Below are positions 45,230-62,006 of a DNA stretch of 64,000 nucleotides, piece by piece. The stretch covers positions 22,399-86,398 of the forward strand of contig NW_003208915.1 in assembly GCF_000006405.1 (NCBI RefSeq), in the 5' to 3' direction. Source of the stretch: Perkinsus marinus ATCC 50983. Lineage: Eukaryota; Perkinsozoa; Perkinsida; Perkinsidae. Position 1 is the stretch's first letter, and every line of letters starts with the position of its first letter. Under the pieces are notes generated by a model. The model was given only the letters and a program-made list of their open reading frames with translations, did not search any database and was not told the origin of the DNA. A program made the translations under genes and the position numbers.

Positions 45230-45673
45230 GTGGCTCTCTATGCAGTTGGCAAGAACGGAAATTTTCTCGAGTTTTCTGGAAAAAATGACATATTTTTCGC
45301 TGCGAATTTATCACTGAGGGCGCGTATGGTCCGCCTCGTGTGTGGTCGACTTGATAGGAGTTTGTTGACTGAGTTTGTGACTATGACGACTTTCTCTACT
45401 ACTACTACTACGGCGTGCCGTGTTGGATCCTCGGAAGGGTCCCAAGGCGAGGGCGAGCAGAAGCGGGGAGTGTATCAGCAAGGACTGGGGACAATACCGG
45501 TTCACATGATGAGGAATAGGCTACCGCCTGGTTGGGACATTAGGGTGGGGAAGAGGAAGATTAGCGGAGCGAAGTTATTGGAAATCAGGAATCAACATCG
45601 AGACCGGGCAAGTTCTATTACTTCAACGTACACACGCAGCAAGGGCAGTGGGAGTTCCCCTCGACTGAAGTGA
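45230..45673 (+). CDS. Hypothetical protein ORF
   Basis: Open for 147 codons with a Thr run (STTTTTAC), a Gly/Glu/Gln-rich segment and a basic C-terminal half (RVGKRKISGAKLLEIR). No family recognised. A second ORF (45670-45897) overlaps its end and includes a run of 13 G (45822-45834). Either may be spurious. Confidence 0.25.
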   Translation: MALYAVGKNGNFLEFSGKNDIFFAANLSLRARMVRLVCGRLDRSLLTEFVTMTTFSTTTTTACRVGSSEGSQGEGEQKRGVYQQGLGTIPVHMMRNRLPPGWDIRVGKRKISGAKLLEIRNQHRDRASSITSTYTRSKGSGSSPRLK

Positions 45674-45904
45674 TGCCACCGAGTAAGACTCCCAGACTGT
45701 TGTTTCAAAGGCTGTTATGGTCCCGTTCAGCGAGAAGAAAGAGCTCATATGTCTACCGCATGCCGGAACTGGAGACAGCGCATGTACTGCATATTCTTAA
45801 GAAGCATAGGGGGGTAGTAGTGGGGGGGGGGGGGCTTGGTTGGGGTCATCCAGCAAGACTTTGGAGAGAATCGTTTTACTCATCGGTCGTTATATAATCG
45901 CGTT

Positions 45905-46015
45905 GGCGGTATATGTTCGCTTTTTTCATAGAGATTTGCAGAAGCCGTTAAGAATTTCCCCAAAATTTTCCTCATAATTTCCATATTGTCACCAACATAT
46001 GTGCATATTCTCCCT
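45905..46015 (+). repeat. Dispersed repeat family R1, copy 3
   Basis: Shares 'atatgttcgctt', 'gaatttccccaaaatttt', 'catattgtcaccaacatatg' and 'gtgcatattct' with copies 1 and 2. The segment between the last two words is shorter here. Confidence 0.6.
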
Positions 46016-51870
<5,855 letters not shown>

Positions 51871-53297
51871 AACTCGTCAGCTGAGACGATACGGCCAGCA
51901 GCCATTCAGATGACTGTTTTAGGCACAAACGAGAATTCCCTCCTCTTGTCGAGAACACTCGAATGTGGCGTCCCAAAACAGCGAGGCCTCTTATGGACCG
52001 CATAAAACTATGTCAGAGTAAAGTGACACTGAGTGGGGATCCTGCGTTGAAGGCTTTCGAGGGCCCATGCAAAGCTACTCTCGCCGAGGCAATACGAGAG
52101 GCAGCTGCTACGCGGCTTAAGGACGATGTGAGCTGACAAGAAGAAGTGTTCCAAGCCATAATGTCTCAGTGCATTCAGGGATCGACCAAAGAACAGAACC
52201 CCAAATTGATTCTGCAGAGGCTGCTTGAGCGCGCTCGCCAACGTGGGCATTACATCTGCGGATTCGGTGGTGATTGCAGCTTTCAGATGATGACGATGGT
52301 TCTTCACCCGACGTCTTTCCCATGAGCGAGATCACTCCAACCGAAGCTACTCATGTTAGTTTGGCTGACTCCCAGTATGATGATACCATTTCATGAACCA
52401 CGTTGATTGCTGCATCTCAAGTTGTTCAACATTTGCCACTAATCTACTATTTGAGTTCTATAGTGAGCACTGCTTCAACGCACTCGTGTATGGACAAGAA
52501 TATCCAACAATGTGAGTGTAGGTTAATCGGTCGGACTCGTCTCGTGCTCACGACGTCCGTTGACGCTTGTGGCTACCAGCAATGTTTGTTTCGGTGTCTC
52601 AAAAGCTCATCGCAATGATGTCAACGGAACGCATCCTATTTACTCCGGGTGATATGGTAAACAGGAGAGCAGACCCTGAATACAGGTTCCGGTGGAAAAA
52701 ATAAATTTGAACTCCCACTTCGGGCCGACCGAGTCGAGGCCGACCTCCACAGGTTTGCCCACGAGCTGTCTCAGGCGAGTGATTCATCTCGAAAGAGGGG
52801 GCTAAGGAGAAAATAAAACCTGCGACGCAAGTACGACGCGGGAAATACATACACGTTACGAAAGACTCTTTATATGATACCAGATGCCTCCTCATACATT
52901 TTGCACTAATGTGACGGTGCTACTTGGCTTGCCGAAATCATATGTGTATTGCTCCCAGATTCGATTGCCTGGTTGAATCCGCACGGGTGACTCGGGTCGG
53001 CTAATCGGCTACTCCCCAACCATCACATGTCTTAACACGGATAGTATTGGTTTCTTTGGCTCGAAGAACTTGCACGCAAACCCTTTTTGACATTCAAGAA
53101 TTCAAGAACAATCAGTACAACTCGACCGACTGGAAAAGATTCAACGAAGTGGAGCGATGAACAACAACTATATATACAGGAAGGCATAGGCACGAGCCCA
53201 CAGAGACGTTTCAGTAGTAGAGAGACTGAATAAGAACGAATGCGATGGGTGAGGACATTACCAAGAAAACAGAAAACAACATTTATAGAAGACATAT
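51871..53297. other. Stretch without a recognisable gene
   Basis: ORFs of 71-99 codons on both strands show no domain. No repeat or RNA gene was noticed. It separates the end of the kinase from the 3' end of the first transporter. Confidence 0.5.
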
Positions 53298-54748
53298 TTA
53301 TTGTGCCGCGAGAGGAATATGTGTCAAACCTACGGCGTTGGTAATCATTAAACATACAGCAAACATCGCAATAACAGTGAAAATGGAAAGAGTCCAAACA
53401 ATGACCCTTCCTGTAAGTCGTGACGATTCCTTCTTCATCACCTTTACGAAGATAATGCAAGGGCAAGTGACGAGCAGTAGAGTTCCCAAGGAACCGCCCA
53501 AGAGGGATACAACATCAGCGATGCCAGGCACCAATATGGCAATGGTCAAGGTCACCACGAGAAGAATCAGGGAAATCGAAATACGAAGAATCTTCTCGCT
53601 TCGACTCTCACAACGGAGGGACGACGGTAACCTTTCGCGCTGATCAAGAAGAGGCTCATTTTGTGCTGCCGATACCTCCTTCATCGAGGAGATGAAATGC
53701 ACAGCGGCTCTCGCCGTCGGATTGGTGTTGATCGGAATAGAGCACATCAGACTGAGGGCGAGGGCCAAACGACAGAGGTTAATGAGAACATCGTCGTGAG
53801 AGTAGTTCGTGATGTAATTTTGATGAGTAGTGCTCAAGAAACTGAGGTAACCAGATACACCGATTAGAATATAGAAGCCCAGCTGCAGCACTGCCACTCT
53901 GAAACTAACTTTGAAGCACCTCTTGGGTGTGGGGTCGATCAGCTCGTTGGCCACGGGAACCACATTAGTGTGGCAAATATATGCGAAAAGCGTAATAGTC
54001 AAGCACTTGAGAAGAGGCCATCCGAAAACAGCCAGGTTAACCGTGAGATCCTCAGGAAGACTCTCTGCTCGCCCTGGAGCTTGAATGAGGGTGCAGATAG
54101 CAGTAAAGATAAGGGCCAGAGTCGATATAGGGGTAACATGACGAAGAACGGACAGTTTCTCCGGCAGCACGAGAGGGATGGCCACGATGGCAACCAGAAA
54201 TATGCAGAATGTACGGGGGACGCTGACGCCGATCCAAGCGAAGAGAGCTGGTAAAAAGTCTCCTTCTAAAATGAGGTATGCTGTCATTGTGCCCATGCCG
54301 TAGAAGAACATAATAGCATCCATTATAGCAGCTGACCAGCGACCACAACAGCTGCCTAGTAGAGAGCCGTAGGAGCCTCTGCCAGTCCTCTGAGCTGACT
54401 CCATCAGAAGATACATAGTAAGGATAGCCAAGGCCGCAGAGACTACCAACAGGATCAGTCCGTTGATGATACCAGCCTGAACGAGGAATATCACATCTTG
54501 ACAAACCAATGGGAAGTATGCCTTACCTGCTTCATCACATAAGGAAGGCAGAGAACACCACCACCCATCGATGTTGATATTAAAGTGAACATCGACTGAG
54601 TAACGCCTCCGGGAGTAAGTCTGAACAAGCTCCCTTTCTTCGTGGGAACTTGTGGACGACCCAAATCTGGCGAGGCCCTCGTCGTCACAGTATTATCCGA
54701 GTCAAGACGTCGGTACACTGGTTTACTCTGTGGAGCTGATGACGACAT
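53298..54748 (-). CDS. AAAP-family amino acid transporter, copy A (2 exons)
   Basis: Exons 54748-54527 and 54476-53298 (50-nt intron) give 467 codons (466 aa), with about 11 hydrophobic segments expected for the amino acid/auxin permease (SLC32/36/38-like) fold. The cytosolic N terminus is followed by TM1 with the family's helix-break signature (FTLISTSMGGGVLCLPYVMKQ, read as two pieces). Later landmarks are the TM6-7 region CLTITLFAYICHTNVVPVA, the motif NYSHDDVLINLCRLALALSL and SIPINTNPTARAAVHF. Such proteins move amino acids with a proton or sodium ion across plasma or lysosome-like membranes; the substrate cannot be read from the sequence. A paralogue lies directly upstream on the same strand. 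Confidence 0.88.
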
Positions 54749-55097
54749 TCAAACAGACCAAAGGGGAAAGACGATCACAAGAGTACGAATGGCCAAAAAA
54801 GCACAACAAGAGATGAACTTTATGGAGACCCTGAGAGGCTTCTGCCAAGTGTCCACGTCAAATCCAACGAAATGGTATGACGAGTAGTTCTAAAATATGT
54901 ACGTCACTTTTCTCTAGTCCTCCCAGCAGGACTATACTGCCAGAAAACTCTTAAGACCCTCACACTGGGCAGGTCGGAGCCGATACCTAAACCGGGAGCT
55001 GAATTACTTAATCACGAGGAGAACTAACGATAGACAGTCAAATAAAAAAATGCAGGTGACCTCGGAAGAATGCCACGTGTTGGCAATAGTAAGCTCT

Positions 55098-56542
55098 CTA
55101 GTTCACAGCTAGAGGCACGTGGGTAATCTTCATTGAGTTGGTGACCATCAAGCACACGGCTGTCATCGCCACAAGCGCTGCTAGAATCAAAGACCATACC
55201 ACAATTTGACCCAAAATTGTCTTCGATTCGCTCCTCATTATTGTGATGAAAATGTACACCGGGCAGATGATCATTATGATAGTCCCGAGAGAGCCTCCTA
55301 GCAAAGACACTACATCAGCCACACCGGGGACCAAGATAGCGATAGTCAGAGTAACAGCCAAAACAAAAAAGCTGAAGAAGATTCTTGTTGCTCTCTCGCT
55401 CGCATTCTCGACATCAGCAGATGACAGGACACGCCTTCTGCCAAGGAGGTTGTCACCTCTGGAGTCGGCCATGAGCTCTCGAACAGACTGGAAAAAATGC
55501 ACCGCGGCCTTGGCAGTAGGATTAGTGTTAATCGGTAGGGAGAAGAGAAGGCTGCATGAGAGCGATAGACGACATAAACTGATGAGGACGTCACCCGATG
55601 AGTAATTAGTGATGTAATTTTGATTGGTCAGATGAGAAAAACTAATGTAGCCAGCAACACCGATGACGATGTAGAAAGACAGTTGTACGAACGCCACTCT
55701 GGAGGTCACTTTGAGGACTCTGGTCGGAGTAGGATCGACAAGCTCCCCAGCGACTGGAACTACATTCATGTGACAGATGTAGGCAAATAGTGTGATGGTA
55801 AAGCATTTCAGCAGAGGCCACCCGAAAATGAGCAAATCCATCGGGGCTTCGGGGGGCAACAATGAAGCTTGACCGCGTGCCTTGACCATCGTGATGGCTG
55901 CCGTGAGAATGAGCGAGAAGGTGGCCACTGGAGAGACGTACTGTAGAGCCGACAAACGACGGGGAAGCACCAGGGGTACCGCAAAGGCTGCCGCCCCGAC
56001 CATGCAGATCGTACGACTTGCAACCGTGACGCCGACCAGCTGGAACAGGGCTGGCAAGAAGTCACCGAGTAGGATGAAGTAAGCGATGACAGCACCCATG
56101 CCGTAGAAGAAGAGTATGATGTCCAACACTGGAGCAACCCATTTGCCTGCACAGTAGCCGAGGAGAGAACCGTACGAATGCTTGTTCACTCTAACAGTAC
56201 ACATAATGAGGATGTACATTGTGACGAAAGCGATAAGCGACGAGATGCTCAACAAAAGCACTCCGTTGATGATGCCAACCTGAAAAAAGGAAACGCTGAC
56301 CAGTTCGACTAAAGCGGTGTCGCTATCCTTACCTGTTTCATAACATATGGTAGGCAGAGGACTCCACCTCCCATAGCCGTCGAGATGAGTGTAAACGTTG
56401 ATTGCCTGATGCCTCCCGCAGTGAGCGGAGCGAAGGACCTCTGTACGAAGCCTTGGCGATACGGCACAAGACTGGAGGACGAGGAGAGGTCCACCGCTGA
56501 TGGATCGAGAAGTCGAGTTGACATCCCCTTGTTTGAGTCCAT
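55098..56542 (-). CDS. AAAP-family amino acid transporter, copy B (2 exons)
   Basis: Exons 56542-56333 and 56279-55098 (53-nt intron) give 464 codons (463 aa). It is clearly paralogous to copy A: the same intron position right after LPYVMKQ, and shared segments such as FGWPLLKC, NYITNYS, SIPINTNP-like (here SLPINTNPTAKAAVHFF) and ILVPG(I/V)ADVVSLLGGSL. N-terminal tails differ (MDSNKGMSTRLLDPS here). The intron is open in frame, so a retained-intron reading extends without a stop, but that version would break TM1 and is not favoured. An ancestral tandem duplication is the simplest history. Confidence 0.88.
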
Positions 56543-56800
56543 TCTTGGAGGCTAAAAACTTAGAGATGGCAAAAGCACTAGTCGTTTTGACATGCTTGTA
56601 AAAAGCGCGCGCCCACACGATCGAACTCCGCGCATCGACTTGACTTGGCTATCATCAACACGGAAAGACGGTAAAATCCATATTTCCAAAGAAAGTGTCT
56701 CTTTTCTAAAGAAGCTTCTCGCTCGCCCCGCGGAGCCTTCAAGGCTCAGCCTTGCATTACAGCTTGCCGTGCGTATCAGCCTTGCCTTGCATAACAGCTT

Positions 56801-57256
56801 GCCTTGCATAACAGCCTAGCCTTGTATAACAGTTCGGGTTTTTGGTTTCCGTCAATAACAGCTCAGCCTCGGATAACAGTTCGGGTTTCGGGTTGCCCTG
56901 TAATTATTGTTTTTTTTCTTCTCGGCCCGGTTGTAGGAGCCCAGCCTCGTTTGTCACCCTTGCCTTGCATAACAGCCTAGCCTTGTATAACAGTTCGGGT
57001 TTTTGGTTTCCGTCAATAACAGCTCAGCCTCGGATAACAGTTCGGGTTTCGGGTTGCCCTGTAATTATTGTTTTTTTCTTCTCGGCCCGGTTGTAGGAGC
57101 CCAGCCTCGTTTGTCACCCTTGCCTTGCATAACAGCCTAGCCTTGTATAACAGTTCGGGTTTTTGGTTTCCGTCAATAACAGCTCAGCCTCGGATAACAG
57201 TTCGGGTTTCGGGTTGCCCTGTAATTATTGTTTTTTTTCTTCTCGGCCCGGTTGTA
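56801..57256 (+). repeat. 160-bp tandem array beside the MULE, nearly three copies
   Basis: Units begin 'gccttgcataacagcctagc' at 56801, 56962 and 57122 and are nearly identical; they differ mainly in the length of a T-run. Each carries 'ataacagttcgggtttttgg' and 'cagttcgggtttcgggttgc', motifs shared with the 24.9-kb and 32.9-kb segments. Partial copies start near 56745. It may be the subterminal repeat of the adjacent transposon. Confidence 0.85.
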
Positions 57257-57292
57257 CTCTCAGTTCTTTGCGGTCACTCGTACCGTCGCTTC

Positions 57293-59996
57293 TATGTCTG
57301 CTTCTAGGACTACATACGGACCGCGCTTCCGCACTCTGTGGTTCGACGATGACGATCTCGTTCCTGGTGGTACGTGGCCCCGTGGGAAGATGCTCAAGTA
57401 CAAGGCTTGTACTACAAGCTAGAAGACCTTTTGGATGTTGAATTGAAAAGCTACGGGAGCAACCGTCGAAACGAGATCCCGTGCTTGCGTACTTTCATAT
57501 GTGCTTCACATCGCGAATGCCAATTCAAGGTAAATCACACTGCTTTTGTGAGTCAGCTGAAACCTGTCTGAGGCGATCTACGAATTAGGTGAAGGCGATC
57601 CGGATCTCGGGTCCCGAGGCAAGGGCTGGCGCCGCTCTGCATCTATCTCTAGCCGAGCACTCCCCAGAACATGTACCGCTAGCTTCTGGGAAGTACCTCA
57701 AGCTTCCTCATGTCCTGGAGAGGGAGTGTGAGCGACTCGTGAGAGTTCAGAAACCCATACGAGCCTACGGAGAGGTCAGCGGGTAGTTGGGCGTGATGGA
57801 GGGAACTGTGGTGTGCCTCAGATGAAGTCGACTCATCCTACTCAGATCGCACGTTTGGCAGATGCGCTTGACTCTACAGCTTATGCCGCACCCGATAGTA
57901 AGCTTGATGGTCATCAGCGATTGGCTCAAGCCGTCCGCAACAAGCGTAAACAGTTTCTTGCTAACAACCACCAAGTCGCCACCTCGTTCGATGAAGTTCT
58001 TCTAGAAGTCCAGAGGCTGGGGTTCACCTCCGTGGACGACGACGCGGTTAGGGTTATTGGCGAGGGTATACGAGCTAGTCCATTAGCGTCGCGCTTCACC
58101 AGTCAGAATCCTAAGAATGACGAGCTTTATTCCTTCGGTGCAATTCAACTGCCTGGCGGAGCGCAAGACGGCTCTGGCAAGCGAGCTCCGCAAGCAGTGG
58201 TGGTGCTAAGTAGTGGCCTCGGCCTGAAAAATATTTATAATAGCTTCGACCCGTCGTCTCCCTTTCTCGTCGGAGCTCGACGTGAGTACGGTCTTCCGAC
58301 TATGCCCGCGATCTGCATCGATGGCCATTTTAAATCAATCCGAGCGATGGGCCTGGTGGTAACCATATCGATCCTTCACTATACGTTGAAAGAAGGGGGC
58401 CGGTATGGGTGGTCCATCGCACCTGCTCTCGTAGCAATCTCTCTTACTGAGGCTCAATCTTGTATTGCATTCGCTCTCGACCGGTTACGCACAATTTTAC
58501 GTTTGTTCTTTCCTGAGGATGGAATCGGTGTTGGAATCTGTCATAGTCCTTCCTACTTGGTAGCCGATTCCTCTCCCGGAATTGTGCGAGGAGCGAAACA
58601 AATCTTTGGGGAAGACTTCCTTTGCGTCCGTTGCGAGTTCCATGCTTCCGAGAATCTCAACAAGGTCTCAGTTGGTACTGCTGCTGAGAAGGAGCAATTT
58701 CTTCGATATGCCCGAGAGAAACTTTGGAGGTTGCCTGAGTGTTCGGGCTGGGAGTGCTACGAGTGTTACGTTAAACTACTACTGTCTGAGATGGCCACCA
58801 TGTTCGGAGAGGGCCCACGGAAGACGTTGACATCATCGATGATTCATCGTGGTTGGATAACACCGGCGTGTACGGAGGATTATTCCACATGTCTTTGAGC
58901 GACATGTTGCGAGGAAAACGCCCCCTTGGTTGCTGCCCGGTCACTAACAACTGTTGTGAAAATGGCTTCAAAACCCTCCGAGTCGACTACCTTGACCGAC
59001 AAAGAATCAATAGCCTCATCGGTGATGAAGGAGCCATCTCCGTTCTCAGAAACTTTCTGAGAGCCGTTGGGGATTGCGCTGCTGGCAGCCGCATCTCTCA
59101 TACGGCGGTTGGTTGGATGAATGTTGTCGCCGTTCAGATCGAGAGGAAAGCTGCCGCTCGGGTCGAAGAACACAGCCACGAAATCGGCGATGTGATACGT
59201 GAGATGGATCCGACCCCAGACGGCCATCGTCTGTTTTGCGTTGCGTCCTCTCGCCGAGCATGCCCGCTATCGCCTCAAGATGTCCAGAAGAGGGTGGAGT
59301 TCCACCTTTGTCCGAGGCTCGAGGTATTCCAGTCGGTTGAGGAGTTCGAGGACGTCGTCTTGGGTATTCACTTGGTGGTCTTGATGCACTCAACCAGCAG
59401 CTCGTCTTCGGTCGGCTCTGCTACGAAGCCACTTTGCTCTTGTCGGGGATTTGCCTCTTGCTTACGATGTCATCACTCACTTATGGTTGAACACTTGTTG
59501 CAACGCCGTCATCTTGTGCAACCCGTGTTGCTACCTGCTCCTCGAGCCGGCCGCCCCAGAAAAAGTGTTTCTTTGGGAACTCTAGAGCGCCATCCTACTG
59601 ATGTCGACGCGCAGCGTGAGATGGACAACACGACTCCGTTGCTGATCGAGGATGCGTTGCCGGCCGTGACGGAAACATCCGATGCATGTGAGTCTTCTAG
59701 CATTGCTTCTCTGGGGTGTGGGTAGAGCTCCTTCGTAGGCCCGAAATCTCCCATCTCGCATGAAGTATACTCTCATCAGGATACATCCACTGTCGAGCCG
59801 GGTAACCTTGAGTCATGATGGACACACAAAATGCTTGGCCGCAGTTACCACGACCCTACAACCGATCAAGAGGAAGGCTAATACTAAGGAAGGCCCGAGA
59901 CGCTCTCCCAGCGAGACCATACTCGAACCTTCCGTGCAGAGACCCAAGCGTGCAAAAAGAGCGCCTGCTCGCTTCAAGGATTTCGTGAAGTTATAA
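57293..59996 (+). mobile_element. MULE-type (Mutator-like) DNA transposon, coding region
   Basis: Pieces in order: an N-terminal zinc-finger-like part (57374-57530: ICASHRECQFK, then a GT-AG intron to about 57590), a linker to 57785, a transposase core (57813-58898) and a C-terminal part (58853-59725), then a short basic end (RAPARFKDF, stop near 59996). The core shows the MULE catalytic pattern: D170 in CIDGHFKS, D252 in VADSSPG, and C-x2-H at CEFH. The C-terminal piece has PVTNNCCENGFKT (the usual TNN/E region) and a SWIM-type zinc motif (CSCRGFASCLRCHH). Core and C-terminal pieces are in different frames, overlapping near 58853-58898. Ends and target duplication were not identified. Confidence 0.75.
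58750..58898 (+). pseudogene. Frame break in the MULE transposase
   Basis: The frame carrying the catalytic core ends in a stop at 58896-58898, while the homologous continuation (DNTGVYGGLFHMSLSD) is open in another frame from about 58830. No convincing GT-AG intron was seen between them. A frameshift mutation, a sequencing error or programmed frameshifting would all explain it. Confidence 0.55.
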
Positions 59997-60216
59997 GCTG
60001 GATGCTGATCAGCTCAATTTACCAATTACGACATGGAAAGAAGGCCTGAGCAAACTTACTGCTTATTGCGATATGTGTTCGCCTAGGCAACCAGGTCGTG
60101 ATGAATTGCAAAATGTCAACTGTCTAATCGACAGTATCTATCAGATAGACTCGTTGTTGAGTTCATCGAGTCGCTGCGAACTTTACCGTCGGAAGTATCA
60201 CGGCATACCGATGCTA

Positions 60217-60259
60217 GTCTCTAGGTTATACTATAACGGTTATAGTATAACCTAGAGAC
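60217..60259. repeat. Perfect 43-nt palindrome (21-bp arms, one central base)
   Basis: 'gtctctaggttatactataa' plus c, a central g, then the exact complement. It lies about 220 bp after the MULE coding region and just before a 22-bp tandem array. Confidence 0.95.
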
Positions 60260-60280
60260 CCCCTACAGGTTCGCTACCTC

Positions 60281-60482
60281 GCTTAGATTTTCGCCATCCG
60301 CCGCTTAGATTTTCGCCATCCGCCGCTTAGATTTTCGCCATCCGCCGCTTAGATTTTCGCCATCCGCCGCTTAGATTTTCACCGTCCTGCTTGGATTTTC
60401 ACCATTTCACGCTTAGATTTTTGCTATTCTCGGGCGGGCGCTTTTCTTCTTTGACTTTTCATCCTCTCGCTTAGATTTTCAC
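60281..60482 (+). repeat. 22-bp tandem array, five exact-period copies plus a decayed tail
   Basis: 'gcttagattttcgccatccg' (unit 22 bp) starts at 60281, 60303, 60325, 60347 and 60369. Further degenerate 'cttagattttcacc' pieces continue to about 60482. Confidence 0.9.
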
Positions 60483-61935
60483 CTCCTACCACGGAAAGAC
60501 CCTTGTCGACACTATGCACTTGAAAGGTGCTTCTCCCTCATGGCAATCACTAAGACACTACAGTATGTGGTAACACACAGTCGAAATAAGATCAATTGTA
60601 ATGACGAGTAACTCGTCAATCTGCGTACTTGTTCCCTCATGCGAGGAAGTGACTGCGGGTGGTATGATACCAACTAACTATGATACCAAAAATGACAGTA
60701 AACCACGAGCAAATAATCGAAACACAAGCGCTTTAACAATTCAGATGGTGTTCTTGCATCGCAAGCATCCAAAAGACACTCCCAGCGATCAGTAGGTTCC
60801 CAGTCCGATAGTCGCCAGCCATCGTCACTCAGTAGAGGCTCGAGTCGGCATCTTTGAGGTAATCTAGTTGTGCTATACACAGCGAACGTTTTGATAATAA
60901 TATCTGAGACACCATCGTCGGAGAAGACGATATATTATCGCACAATTGTACGGAGTGGAAGAGGCGGGTCGAAGTCCTCAAATACCATGCGGCCCGCATG
61001 ATGTGAGTCAAGCGAAAAGAATATCTTAGTAGAATTGGCTGTGCTAAAATCAGTTGGATCAGCCCCTAAGGCTGCCCCTTAGGCTGGGAGAATCTTGAGG
61101 TACAGCGCGGAAGATACGGAATAGGTCAGGTTGTGGGTGTCAGAAGGGGTCCTGCGTGCCAATACACCCCGACCGGGTCACGTATCATGGACACCGCGTT
61201 CCGCGATGAACATCCGCGTGCAAGTCAAGTATGATGATGTGGAGGAGCCTTCGGGACTCTCGAATCGGAAGTGTCGACGATTTGTCGCGCGCCACGAAAC
61301 TATCATGAACTCACGACACGGAACGGAGAAGTAAGATCCGGGGACGCCTCTCATCCGAGCGTGGCAGGCCTTAATTTCCCAAGTCGCTCGAGATAGATGG
61401 CCATCGACTCGAAGGTAGAAGAGGAAATCTTGACGATGGTGGGGGTCGCCGATAAGAGAGTCCGTGCCATGGACGAGGTAGTCAACGAGGATCTGCCTAG
61501 CATCACCCCAATGGCTTCATCAGTCCGCCGCCGAAGCCTGTTTCAACAGTGCTCCTACCCCTAGGCTCCGGGGAAAGGACAGTAAGCGAGTTGATGATCT
61601 CTCATTGTGGATGTCTGTTCCTGTACAGTGCCCTACATGAAAGTCGCAGCCTCGGTCAACCTGGCGACCATACCGGAGGAGAACCTCACCGAAGAGTACC
61701 CATAACTCTGGTGAAACATCTACATTCCTACTGCCCTCAGGTATTTTGGAAGGTTGTTGGGAGGCGGCGCTTCCATTGTTGTACTGGACATCACCAAGGG
61801 AGTTTTTAGCGAGGCTGGTATCACACAAGTCGGGAAAAGGTCAATGCTGAGTTTTTACCCTCCTCAGCTGATCCTCGAGCGTTAGTAGACAAGCTCAACT
61901 CATGCGTCCACAAGATCAGTAGTCCCCTCTGGGCC
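60483..61935. other. Unresolved stretch upstream of the pyruvate-kinase-like gene
   Basis: Contains possible exons (61399-61560, MAIDSKVEEEILTMVGVAD; 61740-61870, GGGASIVVLDITKGVFSEAG) that may belong to the following gene, but I could not join them with confidence. Confidence 0.35.
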
Positions 61936-62006
61936 GTGCCGCGGGAAGGAAACTCTTTTCAGGAACTGCGGGGAAGAGCAACAGCGGGGTCAGTCGGCCT
62001 TTTTCG

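Noticed and set aside
56280-56618. 506-codon version of transporter B that reads through the intron
   Set aside because: It replaces the conserved first membrane helix with unrelated residues, while the spliced model restores it and matches copy A.
57920-57935. 'ttggctcaag' as part of a spliced-leader sequence
   Set aside because: The upstream bases do not match a dinoflagellate/Perkinsus-type leader and it lies in transposase coding sequence.
60281-60390. CRISPR-like array of 22-bp repeats
   Set aside because: Head-to-tail tandem units without spacers.
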